Of a stretch of 46,329 bases of DNA, positions 26,415 to 37,100 are shown piece after piece; the first letter of the stretch is position 1, and the number at the start of each line of letters is the position of its first letter. The notes beneath the pieces were generated by a model. The model was not told the origin of the DNA. It saw only the letters and a program-made list of their open reading frames with translations, and searched no databases. Made by a program: the position numbers and the translations under genes. Source of the stretch: Microbacterium sp. 18062 (GTDB taxonomy: Bacteria > Actinomycetota > Actinomycetes > Actinomycetales > Microbacteriaceae); NCBI RefSeq assembly GCF_902706225.1, contig NZ_CACSKB010000034.1, positions 1 to 46,329 of the forward strand, in the 5' to 3' direction.

Positions 26415-28189
26415 GTGTGATCGCCGAACCGCCCGTGCCGACGATCCGCGCCCGACGCGGTGCCTCGCACCGCTTCGGGCGCGACCCCGTCGGCGTGATC
26501 GCCGCCGTGGTCGTCGCGGCGCTCGTCGTGCTGGCCCTCATCGCCCCCCTGCTCGGATTGCCCGACCCGACGCTGGTGAGCCTCCGCGACGCCGATCAGC
26601 CGCCGGGGCCGGAGCATCTGCTCGGCACCGATGCCGTGGGGAGGGACATCCTCAGCCGATTGGTCTGGGGCAGCCGTACCAACCTGCTCGGCGCCGCGCT
26701 GGCCGTGGCCGTCGCCGTGGCCGTCGGTCTGCCCAGCGGTCTGGTGGCGGGATACTTCGGCGGCTGGTTCGATCGCGTCGCCGACTGGGTCAACAGCCTC
26801 AACATGGCACTGCCGGGTATCGTCGTCGTCCTCGCCGTGCGCTCGGTCACCGGCCCCAGCGTGTGGATCGCGATGGCGGTCTTCGGCATCGTGCTGGCGC
26901 CCGCGATCTTCCGCCTCGTGCGCGCCGCCGTGCAGAGCGTGCGCGGCGAGCTCTACGTCGACGCCGCCCGCGTCTCGGGGCTGGGGGACGCCCGCATCAT
27001 CTCCCGTCATGTGCTGACCGTGGTGCGCGCGCCGATCATCATCCAGGTCGCCCGACTGACCGGCATCGCGATCGGCATCCAGGCGGGATTGGAGTTCCTC
27101 GGCGTCAGCGACAACACGGTCCCGTCGTGGGGCAACATGCTCAACGAAGGCTTCCGTCGGATGGCCCTCAACCCCCAGCTGGTCCTGTGGCCGAGCCTGT
27201 TCATCGCACTGACCTGCATGGCGCTGATCCTTCTCGGCAACAGTCTGAGAGACGCGCTGGAGGACAGCGGTCGCCGGCGCACGCCACACGACCGGCGCAG
27301 GAGCCCGACGACCGTTCCGGCCGACACGCCCGCCGACCCCGCCGCGCTGCTGTCGGTGCGGCAGCTGCACGTAGGCTACGGCTCCGGTGCGGAGCAGGTC
27401 GAGGTCGTCCGCGGCATAGACCTCGACGTCGCACCGGGCGAGGTGCTCGGGCTGATCGGCGAGTCGGGCTCGGGGAAGACCCAGACCGCGTTCTCCGTGC
27501 TTGGGCTGCTCCCCGACGGCGGGCGGGTCGTCCGCGGGTCGGTCGTCTTCGACGGACGCGAGATGACGGCCTCGTCCGCGACCGAGCGCCAGCGCCTGCG
27601 CGGAGTGGAGATCGCGTACATCCCGCAGGAGCCGATGAGCAACCTCGACCCGACGGCGCGGATCGGTCATCAGCTGACGACGCCCCTGCGCGTGCGGCTC
27701 GGCCTGTCGGCACGAGAGGCGAAGACCCGTGCGCTGACCCTCCTGGAGAAGGTCGGAATCCCCGATCCGGAGAAGGCGTTCGGGGCGTACCCGCACGAGA
27801 TCTCGGGAGGGATGGCCCAGCGCGTGCTCATCGCCGGGGCGGTGTCGTGCAACCCGCGGCTGCTCATCGCGGACGAACCGACGACGGCGCTGGATGTCAC
27901 CGTGCAGGCCGAGGTGCTCGATCTCCTTCGGGATCTGCAGGCGGAGACCGGCATGTCGATGATCATCGTGACGCACGACTTCGGCGTCGTCGCCGACATC
28001 TGCGACCGTGTCGCGGTGATGCAGAACGGCCGCATCGTCGAGACCGCGGACACGTCGGCCGTGTTCGCGTCGCCCGAGAACGAGTACACGCGCCGGCTGG
28101 TCGGGTCGATGCTGGAGGGCAGGCCCGCCCGCCGCAATCCCTTCGGCGACCCCGCCGACCCCTTCGCGGACGGCGGTGAGCGGCGATGA
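26411..28189 (+). CDS. Fused ABC permease (DppC-like) and ATPase (DppD-like)
   Basis: 592 residues joining two proteins that are separate in classic Dpp/Opp systems. Residues 1 to about 280 are a DppC-type permease with LLGTDAVGRDILSRLVWG and the coupling segment YVDAARVSGLGDARI; after a charged linker (about 281-313) comes a full ATPase with Walker A GESGSGKT near 350, signature ISGGMAQR, Walker B LLIADEP and H-loop THD. The frame runs through without interruption, so this is a real fusion; similar fusions are known in actinobacteria. It fixes one ATPase to one permease while the second ATPase is separate. ATGA overlaps at both ends. Confidence 0.92.
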   Translation: MSVIAEPPVPTIRARRGASHRFGRDPVGVIAAVVVAALVVLALIAPLLGLPDPTLVSLRDADQPPGPEHLLGTDAVGRDILSRLVWGSRTNLLGAALAVAVAVAVGLPSGLVAGYFGGWFDRVADWVNSLNMALPGIVVVLAVRSVTGPSVWIAMAVFGIVLAPAIFRLVRAAVQSVRGELYVDAARVSGLGDARIISRHVLTVVRAPIIIQVARLTGIAIGIQAGLEFLGVSDNTVPSWGNMLNEGFRRMALNPQLVLWPSLFIALTCMALILLGNSLRDALEDSGRRRTPHDRRRSPTTVPADTPADPAALLSVRQLHVGYGSGAEQVEVVRGIDLDVAPGEVLGLIGESGSGKTQTAFSVLGLLPDGGRVVRGSVVFDGREMTASSATERQRLRGVEIAYIPQEPMSNLDPTARIGHQLTTPLRVRLGLSAREAKTRALTLLEKVGIPDPEKAFGAYPHEISGGMAQRVLIAGAVSCNPRLLIADEPTTALDVTVQAEVLDLLRDLQAETGMSMIIVTHDFGVVADICDRVAVMQNGRIVETADTSAVFASPENEYTRRLVGSMLEGRPARRNPFGDPADPFADGGERR

Positions 28190-29031
28190 GCGAACAGCCC
28201 GTGCTTCTGCGCGTGAGAGGCCTGGACGTCGTCTACAAGGGCCGCCGGAGACGCGACGACTTCCCCGCGCTGCGCGACGTGAGCTTCGCCGTGCGTCGCG
28301 CAGAGACCTACGGCCTGGTCGGCGAGTCGGGCTCGGGCAAGAGCACGATCGGCCGGGCGATACTGGGCCTCGTCCCCGTCGCGCGCGGAACGATCGCGTT
28401 CGAGCAGAAGGACATCACGGGACTACGCGGACGCGGCCGACGACGTCTCGCGGCCGACATCCAGGTGGTCTTCCAAGACCCCTACACGTCGCTGAACCCC
28501 TCGATGGAGGTCGAGGATATCCTCGCCGAGCCGCTGACGATCGCCGGCTGGACGCGCTCGGACGCCCGAAGGCGGATCGCCGCGCTCCTCGACGACGTGC
28601 GCCTTCCCGCCGACTCCGGCAGGCGACTGCCCCGGGAGTTCTCCGGCGGACAGCGTCAGCGCATCGCCATCGCCCGCGCCATGGCCCTGCAGCCGAAGCT
28701 CATCGTCTGCGACGAACCGGTCTCGGCCCTCGACCTGACGACGCAGGAGCTCGTGCTGCAGCTGTTCGTCGACATCCAGGAGGCGACCGGGGTGTCCTAC
28801 CTGTTCATCACGCACGATCTCGCGGTCGTACGCCACATCAGCCACCAGGTCGGAGTCCTCTACCGCGGCGATCTCGTCGAGCACGGGCGGGCGGATGCGG
28901 TCACCTCCGCGCCGCAGCATCCGTACACCCAGCGGCTGTTCATGTCGGCCCCCGTCCCCGATCCCGCCCGGCAGGCGGAGCGTCGGGCTCAGCGCCGCGC
29001 GCTGGCCGACGCGCCGCCGCGGGCCGTGTGA
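28186..29031 (+). CDS. ABC transporter ATP-binding protein, DppF-like
   Basis: 281 residues with Walker A GESGSGKS, QDPYTSLNP after the Q-loop, signature FSGGQRQR, Walker B LIVCDEP and H-loop THD. The C-terminal HPYTQRLF belongs to the oligopeptide/dipeptide extension. It would pair with the ATPase half of the fusion protein. The start overlaps the previous stop by ATGA. Confidence 0.93.
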   Translation: MSEQPVLLRVRGLDVVYKGRRRRDDFPALRDVSFAVRRAETYGLVGESGSGKSTIGRAILGLVPVARGTIAFEQKDITGLRGRGRRRLAADIQVVFQDPYTSLNPSMEVEDILAEPLTIAGWTRSDARRRIAALLDDVRLPADSGRRLPREFSGGQRQRIAIARAMALQPKLIVCDEPVSALDLTTQELVLQLFVDIQEATGVSYLFITHDLAVVRHISHQVGVLYRGDLVEHGRADAVTSAPQHPYTQRLFMSAPVPDPARQAERRAQRRALADAPPRAV

Positions 29032-29090
29032 CCCGCTCGCACCCGCAGCCCCCTCCCCCAATGCCCCTCGACGAACGGAGAGACATCCCC

Positions 29091-30983
29091 ATGGTGCACC
29101 CTGCCGCGCCGCGCAAGTCCCGCCGGGGCCGCGCTTTCGCGGTGACCCCAGACGGCATCGAGTACCGCGATCTCAACCGCAACGGCGTCATGGACCCCTA
29201 CGAGGATCCGCGGCGTCCCGTCGAGGATCGCGTCGCCGACCTGATGGCGCGGATGTCCGTCGAGGAGAAGGCGGGGCTGCTGTACCATGCGGTCGCCAGC
29301 GTCTCCTCGACCGGCCGCATCGACGACGACGTGCCGCAGCCGACACGTCCCGTCGCCCGGGAGCTCGTCGGCGACCGGCACGTCACCCACGTCAATCTTC
29401 AGGCGATCGCCCGCGCGCGGGAGACGGCCCGATGGACCAACGAGCTGCAGGAGCTCGCCGAGTCGCGGGGCCCGCACGGCATCCCCGTCACCTTCTCCAG
29501 CGATCCCCGCCATGCCTTCATCGAGAACATGGGAGCGTCCTTCCGTTCCCAGGACTACTCGTCGTGGCCCGAGCCGATCGGGCTCGGCGCCCTCGATGAC
29601 GAGGACACCGTCCGCGAGTTCGCGGACATCGCCCGCCGGGAGTATCTCGCACTCGGCATCCGCTCTTCGCTGCATCCGACGCTCGACCTGGCGACCGAGC
29701 CGCGCTGGGCCCGCCAGTACAGCACCTTCGGTGCGGACGCCGAGCGGGCGTCGCGCTTGGGCGTGGCCTACCTCGAAGGCTTCCAAGGACCGGTCGTCGG
29801 GACCGACAGCGTGGCCTGCATGGCCAAGCACTTCCCGGGCGGAGGCCCGCAGCTCGACGGTGAGGATCCGCACTTCCCCTACGGGCGTGAGCAGGTGTAC
29901 CCGGGCGACTCCTTCGAGTACCACCTTCTGCCGTTTCGACGGGCGGTCGAGTACGGGGTCTCGGCGATCATGCCGTACTACGGCATGCCGGTCGGTCTCG
30001 TGCGCGACGGCCGGCCGGTCGAGGAGGTGGGCTTCGGGTTCAACCGCGAGCTCATCACGGGACTGCTTCGCGAAGAGCTCGGGTACGACGGCGTGATCTG
30101 CACGGACTGGGGGCTGATCAACGACTCGCAGCTGGGCGGGAAGTGGCTGCCCGCACGGTCCTGGGGCGTGGAGCATCTCCGTCCCGTCGAGCGCACGGTG
30201 CGGGCCTTGGAGGCCGGGTGCGACCAACTCGGAGGAGAGAACGATCCGTCTTTGCTGCTGCGGGCGCTGGAGCAGGGGATGGTCTCGTCATCACGCGTCG
30301 ACGAGTCGGTGCGCCGGCTGCTGCGCGTGAAGTTCCGGCTCGGCCTGTTCGACGATCCGTACATCGATGAGGAGGCCGCCGCGGATCTGGTGGGCGGAGC
30401 GGAGTACCGGGCCGCAGGACACCGTGCGCAGTCGCGTTCTATCACCGTGCTGAGGTCATCGAGGCGCACCCTTCCGATCGGCGCGGGCACGAGGGTCTAC
30501 GCCCCCGAGATCGATCGTGACGCGCTGCGCGGGCGGGCGCTGCAGCCGGTCGAGGATGCCACGGATGCGGATCTGGCCGTCCTCCGGATGAGTGCCCCCT
30601 TCGAGCACCGCGACGAGTACATGCTGGAGTCGAGCTTCCACGCGGGCAGCCTGAACGTCCCGCAGGACGAGGTCGATCGGATCGCCGAGGTCGCGAGCGT
30701 GGTCCCGGTCGTGCTCGACGTGAGCATGGACCGTCCGGCGATCCTGACCCCCCTGCAGGAGCACGCCGACAGTCTCGTCGCCTCCTACGGCTCGTCGGAT
30801 GCGGCGCTTCTGGACGCGCTGACCGGACGCATCGAGCCGGCGGGCGCCCTCCCCTTCGACCTCCCCAGCAGCATGGCGGACGTCGAAGAGGCGATGCCCG
30901 ATGTCGCGGGCGGGATGAGATCCGCACTCTACGAGCGCGGCCATGGCCTGACGCTGTGGGGGGACGCACTGCCGCCCCGATGA
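29091..30983 (+). CDS. GH3 family beta-glycosidase, cytoplasmic
   Basis: 630 residues. Begins with EYRDLNRNGVMDPYEDPRRPVEDRVADLMARMSVEEKAGLL, typical of GH3 beta-glucosidases/xylosidases. The nucleophile is Asp339 in VICTDWGLI; KHFPGGGP is the conserved substrate-binding segment. It ends after the alpha/beta sandwich domain (RGHGLTLWG) without a fibronectin domain. No signal peptide, so it acts on sugars brought in by the transporter encoded just before. The ATG at 29091 has GGAGAGA at 7 nt; an in-frame ATG at 29061 lacks this. Exact linkage cannot be told from sequence. Confidence 0.9.
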   Translation: MVHPAAPRKSRRGRAFAVTPDGIEYRDLNRNGVMDPYEDPRRPVEDRVADLMARMSVEEKAGLLYHAVASVSSTGRIDDDVPQPTRPVARELVGDRHVTHVNLQAIARARETARWTNELQELAESRGPHGIPVTFSSDPRHAFIENMGASFRSQDYSSWPEPIGLGALDDEDTVREFADIARREYLALGIRSSLHPTLDLATEPRWARQYSTFGADAERASRLGVAYLEGFQGPVVGTDSVACMAKHFPGGGPQLDGEDPHFPYGREQVYPGDSFEYHLLPFRRAVEYGVSAIMPYYGMPVGLVRDGRPVEEVGFGFNRELITGLLREELGYDGVICTDWGLINDSQLGGKWLPARSWGVEHLRPVERTVRALEAGCDQLGGENDPSLLLRALEQGMVSSSRVDESVRRLLRVKFRLGLFDDPYIDEEAAADLVGGAEYRAAGHRAQSRSITVLRSSRRTLPIGAGTRVYAPEIDRDALRGRALQPVEDATDADLAVLRMSAPFEHRDEYMLESSFHAGSLNVPQDEVDRIAEVASVVPVVLDVSMDRPAILTPLQEHADSLVASYGSSDAALLDALTGRIEPAGALPFDLPSSMADVEEAMPDVAGGMRSALYERGHGLTLWGDALPPR

Positions 30984-31004
30984 CCCGGGGACGTCCGTGC
31001 GTCA

Positions 31005-32849
31005 TCACGCGGGCGGTGCCGCCGTCAGGTCCCCGATCTCGTGCACCGGCAGGCGGCACATGAAACCGCTGCAGTCGTACGCGGTGGCCCGGCCGTTCCG
31101 GCGGACCCGGTCCGCCAGCAGGCCGAACCCGGCCTCGGCCCACCGCCGCGCCGCATCCTCGTCGAGCACGATGACCGTGTCGGCGCGCAGCCCGCGGGCG
31201 GCGAGCGCGAGCGGATCGTCCTGATCCGCCAGCACGACCACCTGGCGCGGCGGGCGGGCGAGGCGCACGGCCACCCGCAGCAGTGCACCGTGCGCGAACG
31301 GCTCGGCCGCCGCGCGGGCGGCACGGGCGCGTACGATGGCCTCGGCGGCGGCCCGGTAGCGCTTGCCGGCGCCGAGCTCCCACAGCGTCAGGGCGGCCGC
31401 GGCCAGCGCCGACCCGCCGCTCGGCCGGTCGATGTCGGCCTCGGAGGCCGGCGGCGCTCCCTGCGCGGCGAGCACGGGGTCGCGGCCGCCGGGCACCCGG
31501 ATCTCGTCGTCCGACAGACACAGATCGACGAGCCGCCGCGCCTCGAGCGCGTAGGCCGGCTCCCCCGTCGCCGTCGCCAGCGCGAGGAGCCCGCCGGCGT
31601 ACGCCCCGTAGTCCTCGAGCGTCGCGGGCGCGGGCGAGGCGATCTCGTCGAGCGACGCACGGCGCAGCAGACCCGCCTCGTCGACGTTCGTCTCCTCCAG
31701 CGCATCGACCGCCCGTCGCGCCGCGTCGAGCAGGTCCGGAGCCCCCAGGCGCGCACCGGCGGCGGCGAGCGCCGCGATGGCCGAGCCGTTCCAGGCCGTG
31801 ACGATCTTGCCGTCCACGGCCGGTGCCTCAAGCCCTGCGCGCCGGCGCGCGTCCGCGAGGTAGTACCCGCCTTCGTTCCGCTCCCCGGCGATGACCGACT
31901 CCGAGTCCTGCGCGGCCCCGAAGCCCCCGCCCGGGGTCTGCAGGGTGTCGATGAGGAACCGGGCGGCGGATGCGGCGACCTCCCCACGGTCCGCATCGAG
32001 CGCCGTCTCGATGAGCCCGGCGTTGTCCGACAGCATCCGCTCGTAGTGCGGCACCGTCCAGTCGCGGCGGGTCGCGTAGCGGAAGAACCCGCCGTCGACC
32101 GCGTCGCGCAGGGGCGAGGCCGCCATGGCGTCGAGGGTTCGGGCGGCGAGCGCCGCCGCATCCGGACGCACGTCGTCGAGCCCGGTGGCCTGCAGGAAGC
32201 GCAGGAGCGGCACGGTCGGGAACTTGGGGGTGCCCATCGGCGCGTCCGCCTCGGCGAAACCGCCGTACGTCCGGTCCTCGGCGGCGGCCACGAGGTCGAC
32301 CAGCGCCGCGAGCTCGGCGAGGGTCGGCAGGTCGGCGCCGGAGGCGCCCGCCCCCGCGACGAGAGCGCGGTGCAGCGACTGCGACGTCTCGGCGACGGCG
32401 TCGCGACGCTCGGTCCACGCCTCGGACACCGCGAGCACCACGTCGCGGAACGCGGGCATGCCCCCGCGCGCCTCGGCGGGCCAGTAGGTCCCGGCGTAGA
32501 AGGGCCTTCCCTCCGGCGTCGTGAACACCGACAGCGGCCATCCCAGGTGGGGCGTGAACGCGGCGGCCGCGGCCAGCATCGCGGCGTCGACCTCGGGATG
32601 CTCCTCGCGGTCGACCTTGATCGCCACCAGATGGTCGTTCATCAGCGCCGCGGTCGCCGCATCCGAGAACGACTCCGCCGACATCACGTGACACCAGTGA
32701 CACGTGGAGTAACCGATCGACACCAGCACCGGCACGCCACGACGCCGGGCGACCTCGAACGCCTCTTCGCCCCAGGGGTACCAGGCGACCGGCTGGGCGG
32801 CGTGCGCGCGCAGATAGGGGCTCGCGGATGCGGAGAGTCTCGAGGACAT
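31005..32849 (-). CDS. Thioredoxin-domain protein of the DUF255/YyaL (SSP411) family
   Basis: 614 residues. N-terminal DsbH-like thioredoxin fold with the motif [14 protein letters not shown] (C50 and C53), then [15 protein letters not shown], followed by a long (alpha/alpha)6-barrel-like part similar to N-acylglucosamine 2-epimerases. The biochemical role of the family is poorly known. The C-terminal region has many Arg/Ala-rich helices. No signal peptide. ATG 6 nt behind TAGCCT, so probably leaderless. It is convergent with the GH3 gene, with only 21 nt between. Confidence 0.93.
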   Translation of the reverse strand: MSSRLSASASPYLRAHAAQPVAWYPWGEEAFEVARRRGVPVLVSIGYSTCHWCHVMSAESFSDAATAALMNDHLVAIKVDREEHPEVDAAMLAAAAAFTPHLGWPLSVFTTPEGRPFYAGTYWPAEARGGMPAFRDVVLAVSEAWTERRDAVAETSQSLHRALVAGAGASGADLPTLAELAALVDLVAAAEDRTYGGFAEADAPMGTPKFPTVPLLRFLQATGLDDVRPDAAALAARTLDAMAASPLRDAVDGGFFRYATRRDWTVPHYERMLSDNAGLIETALDADRGEVAASAARFLIDTLQTPGGGFGAAQDSESVIAGERNEGGYYLADARRRAGLEAPAVDGKIVTAWNGSAIAALAAAGARLGAPDLLDAARRAVDALEETNVDEAGLLRRASLDEIASPAPATLEDYGAYAGGLLALATATGEPAYALEARRLVDLCLSDDEIRVPGGRDPVLAAQGAPPASEADIDRPSGGSALAAAALTLWELGAGKRYRAAAEAIVRARAARAAAEPFAHGALLRVAVRLARPPRQVVVLADQDDPLALAARGLRADTVIVLDEDAARRWAEAGFGLLADRVRRNGRATAYDCSGFMCRLPVHEIGDLTAAPPA

Positions 32850-32855
32850 ATGCCC

Positions 32856-32861
32856 AGGCTA
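32856..32861 (-). promoter_or_regulatory. -10 element of the leaderless DUF255 gene
   Basis: TAGCCT on the minus strand ends 6 nt before the ATG. Confidence 0.5.
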
Positions 32862-33021
32862 GGACGCCATACCCCGGTGCGGGGCGGACGGCGGCCTCCG
32901 CATCGTGGTCGGGACGGGCCGCTCCCGGACGAGCCGGGCTCATCGCTGTGATAGGAAAGACAGGCGATCCGCGCACGCGCGGGTCGCTGGTGCTCGAACG
33001 GAACGCACGGAAGGGGGCGCG

Positions 33022-34164
33022 GTGGCGCAAAGACTGCCCGCGGCGCCGCCGGTACTCCCCGGCTTCACCTACGTCCGACCCCTCGGCACCGGCGGGTTCG
33101 CCGATGTCTTCCTGTTCGAGCAGGACATGCCGCGCCGGCCCGTCGCGGTGAAGGTGCTCCTCGAGGACCTCGTCGACGAGGGGCTCCTGCGGATGTTCAA
33201 CGCCGAGGCCGACGTCATGGCCCGGTTGAGCGCGCATCCGTCGATCCTCACCATCTACCAGGCGAGCATCTCCTCCGACGGACGCCCGTACCTCGTCATG
33301 GAGTACTGCCCGAGCTCGCTGAGCGCGCGTTACCGACGCGAGGTCATCCCGGTCGCCGAGGTGCTGCAGGCGGGGATCAAGATCGCATCGGCGCTCGAGA
33401 CCGCGCACCGCTCGGGCCTGCTCCACCGCGACATCAAGCCGTCCAACCTGCTCATCACGGCGTTCGGCGCACCCGTGCTGTCCGATTTCGGCATCGCCAC
33501 CGCCCTCGGCGGCCGCGGCGAGGACGAGGTCTTCGCCATGTCGGTGCCGTGGAGCGCGCCCGAGATCATCGACGAACGCGTCGCCGGGTCGGTGCCCGCG
33601 GAGGTCTGGAGCATCGGCGCCACGGTGTACTCGCTCCTGGCCGGGCGGAGCCCGTTCGAGCGTCCCGGCTCGGGGCAGAACTCGCGCGAGCAGCTGAAGG
33701 CCCGCATCCGCCGCGCCGCCTACACCCCGGTGGGCCGGGCCGACGTGCCCGCGAGTCTCGAGGCCGTGCTCAGCCACTCGATGCAGCGGGACCCGGCAGC
33801 CCGGCAGCCCTCCACGGCGCAGTTCGCCTACGAGCTGCAGCTCGTGCAGCACGAGCTCGGCCTCCCGCACACGCCGATGGAGGTCGCCGTCGACGAGTGG
33901 GCGTCCGCAGGAGCCCCCGTCGACTTCTCCGACGACCGGGCCCGGGGACCGGTGCGCCCCGCCGTGCAGTACGAATCCCGACGCCCGACCCGCGCCCGGG
34001 GCGGTGCGGGCGCCCACCGCCCCGACGAGGGCACCGTGCTCGCCGGGGCCGAGCCCCGCCGGCGCGGCCTGTCGATGGGAGTCATCACGGCGATCGCGGT
34101 CGGCGCGGTCCTCGTGGTCGCGGTCGCCGTCGTCGTGACCGTGCTCGTCGTCGGAGGAGGCTGA
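33022..34164 (+). CDS. Membrane-anchored Ser/Thr protein kinase without ectodomain
   Basis: 380 residues. Hanks-type kinase domain (about 15-280) with all catalytic marks: glycine loop GTGGFADVF, Lys44 in VAVK, Glu62 of the C helix, HRDIKPSN with Asp137, DFG with Asp155 and SAPE. An Arg/Pro-rich linker follows, then one membrane segment (about 354-376), and the chain stops at GGG with nothing outside; there are no PASTA repeats. GTG chosen because GGAAGGGGG lies just before it. First gene of a coupled cluster that also encodes a PP2C phosphatase. The next gene, 1 nt on, could supply the missing external part. Confidence 0.93.
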   Translation: MAQRLPAAPPVLPGFTYVRPLGTGGFADVFLFEQDMPRRPVAVKVLLEDLVDEGLLRMFNAEADVMARLSAHPSILTIYQASISSDGRPYLVMEYCPSSLSARYRREVIPVAEVLQAGIKIASALETAHRSGLLHRDIKPSNLLITAFGAPVLSDFGIATALGGRGEDEVFAMSVPWSAPEIIDERVAGSVPAEVWSIGATVYSLLAGRSPFERPGSGQNSREQLKARIRRAAYTPVGRADVPASLEAVLSHSMQRDPAARQPSTAQFAYELQLVQHELGLPHTPMEVAVDEWASAGAPVDFSDDRARGPVRPAVQYESRRPTRARGGAGAHRPDEGTVLAGAEPRRRGLSMGVITAIAVGAVLVVAVAVVVTVLVVGGG

Positions 34165-34165
34165 G

Positions 34166-37100
34166 ATGGCGAACGGCACCGATGGCCCGCGCATCTCCCG
34201 GCGCGCGTGGGTCGTGAGCGGCGCGATCACCGCCGCCGTCGCCCTGGTCGCCACGCTCGCCGTCGTGTGGCCCGGCTTCGACGCCCAGCAGACTCCCCCC
34301 GACGACGGCAGCATCTGGGCGATCCAGTCCGGTGAGGGCCGTCGCTACGCCCGCGTGAACACGACCGTCGGCGAGATCGACACCGTCAAGCAGGTCGAGA
34401 ACCCGAGCGGCGTCGTCCAGAACACCGACCGACTGCTCGTCTACGCCGAGGGCGACACCCGCTTCGCGGACGTCGACATGGCGACGCCGGTCGATCTCGA
34501 CTCGGAGGCCGAGGACACCTTCCAGAACACTCCCGCCGGCACCGTCTCGGTCGTCTCCGAGGGCGACGTGATCGCCTACCTGACCGACGGCGGCTCCGTC
34601 TACAGCTCCTCACTGACCTCGGGGGCGTCCACCGTCGTGATCGACCCGTACGCCGATGTCGAGACGGAGGAGGACGAGGACCGGCCCACCTTCGTCGCGA
34701 CGGCGATCGCCGTCGGCACCGACGGCGTCGTCTACGCCTACTCGGCCGCCGAGAACCGTGTGATCCGAGCGGATGCCGCCGACGGGCGCGTGCTCGGATC
34801 CGACACCGTGTCCGAGGAGGCGGGCGAGAGCGTGCAGCTGAGCGCGGCCGGCGACGGCTGGGCGCTGCTGGCCACCGAGTCGGGCGAGATGTGGGTGCGC
34901 GGCCGCAGCGAGGCCCTGACCTCCGGCACCACGGGCGGCGTGCTGCAGCGCGCCACATCCGCCGGCGACGTCGTCTACGTCGCCGATGCCACCGGACTCG
35001 TCGCCGTGCCGCGCGACGGCTCGGCGCCCGAGCGCGTGGAGGACACCGCCCAGGGCGTCCCCGCCGCCCCCGCCGAGCTCGCGGGCACGGTGTACGCGGC
35101 ATGGCTACCCGAGGGCGGTGCGTCCGGCACCCTCTGGGCGAGCGACCGCGGCGCGGCCGACCTCGACTACGGCGGCTCTCAGCTCGGCGACGAGGTGGCT
35201 CCCGAGTTCATCGCGAACGGCGCCCGCATGATCCTCAACGAGACCCGTTCCGGCTGGGTCTGGACGCTGCCCGACGGCGCGCTGGTGCCGACGTCGCAGC
35301 AGTGGGACACCGACGACGAGCAGCCGAGCGTCCAGCAGGACGAGGTCGAGGCCGAGCGCGTCATCGACCCGAAGCCGCCCGTCGCCGTCGACGACGCGTT
35401 CGGAGTGCGGGCGGGACGCAGCGTCGTCCTCCCGGTGCTGCTGAACGACCACGACCCGAATGAGGACGTGCTGAGCATCGTCGCCGCCTCGCTCGAGGGA
35501 CTCGACCCCGCCTTCGGGCTGGTGTCCACCACGAACGAACAGCAGGAGCTCGTCGTGCAGGTCTCGCCCGACGCCTCCGGCTCGGCGACGTTCCGCTACC
35601 GCATCACCGACGGCACCACGACGGACGGGCTCACATCCGAGGCCGCGACGGTGACCCTCACGGTGATGCCGGGGGACGCCGGCTCCGCCCCCGTCTGGTG
35701 CGGCGTCGAAGGGTGCCTGTCGACGTGGCCCACGCCGCAGGTCGTGCCCGGCGGCACCGTCTCGGTCAACGTGCTCGAGGGATGGGTCGACCCGGACGGC
35801 GACCCGCTCTACGTCTCCAGCGCGATCAACCAGTCCGGCGTCGGCTCGCTCGCGCTCGACCCGCAGGGCACCGTGACGTTCCAGCATCCGAACCCCAACG
35901 CGACCGAGGCGCAGTCCATCTTGATCTCGGTGACCGTGTCGGATGCCCGCGGCCAGTCGTCGGAGAAGCCGCTCGAGATCTCGGTCACCCCGAGCCCGCA
36001 GCTGACCGCGCAGTCGTTCGCCGTGGTCGGCACGGCCGGCGCGCCGACGACGATCGACGTGCGGCCGCACGTGAGCGGTGTCGACGGGGGCCTGTCCATC
36101 CGCTCCGCCAACGCGATCGACGAGAACAGCGCGGACATCGCCGTCAACAGCGTGGCCGGCACCTTCCAGTTCACCGCAGCGGCGGCGGGCTCCTACATCG
36201 TGCAATACGTCGTCGCAGACCAGGTCACCGAGGCGACCGGCACGGTGCGCGTGACCCTGGTCGACCCCGCGCAGACACAGATCTCCACCCCGCCGCTCAC
36301 GGCGTTCGTGCGCCCCGGCGAGGACGCCACGATCGACGTCGTCTCGGCGGTGTCGAACCCCGCCGGTCTCGTGCTGCTCGCCAGCGACGTGCGAACGACC
36401 CCGGATGCGGCGGCGATCCTCACCGTCGACCTCGTCGGGCAGAGCCTGCTGCGCGTGGCCGGCGCGACCGACAACGGGCAGCCGGGCGTGCTCGGCGTGG
36501 TCTCTTATACGATCTCCGACGGGACCGGGAACGGCTACACGACGACGACCGGCGAGGTGACGGTCGTGCTCCTGCCCGCGGCTCAGGCAGAGCCGCCCAT
36601 CGCCGTCGACGACGCGGTGACGGTGCGCGCGGGCACGCAGATCGACATCCCGGTCCTCGACAACGACACGGCCCCGGCCGGCGCCCTGTTCGCGATCGAC
36701 GCCTCCACCGTGGCCAACGACTCCGGCGACGGCCTCGCGTTCGCGACAGGACGGCTGCTGCGCTACCTCGCGCCCGACGAGCCGGGCACCTACGTGCTCG
36801 GCTACACGATCTACCGGATGGGCTTCCCGGACATGACGGACACCGCCCAGGTGTCGGTCACCGTGCTCCCGAACGAGGCGAACGCCGCCCCCGTGCCGCG
36901 CACGCTCGTCGGACGCGTGCTCAGCGGGGCGACCGTCTCCATCCCCTTCGACCGCTTCGCGGTGGACCCGGACGGCGACGCCGTCGCGCTCGACCGCATC
37001 GTGGCGCAGCCCGATCGGGGGTCGGCTACCGTGTCGCCCGAGGGCGACGCGATCGTCTACACGAGCGCCGCGGGCGACAGCGGTCAGGTGACCTTCGTCT

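Noticed and set aside
29061..29090. Upstream in-frame ATG for the GH3 gene
   Set aside because: The ATG at 29091 has a good GGAGAGA at 7 nt; the one at 29061 follows a C-rich stretch with no ribosome site.
31041..32951. Plus-strand open frame of 636 codons opposite the DUF255 gene
   Set aside because: Arg/Gly-rich shadow with no family; the minus-strand frame carries clear motifs such as CHWCH.
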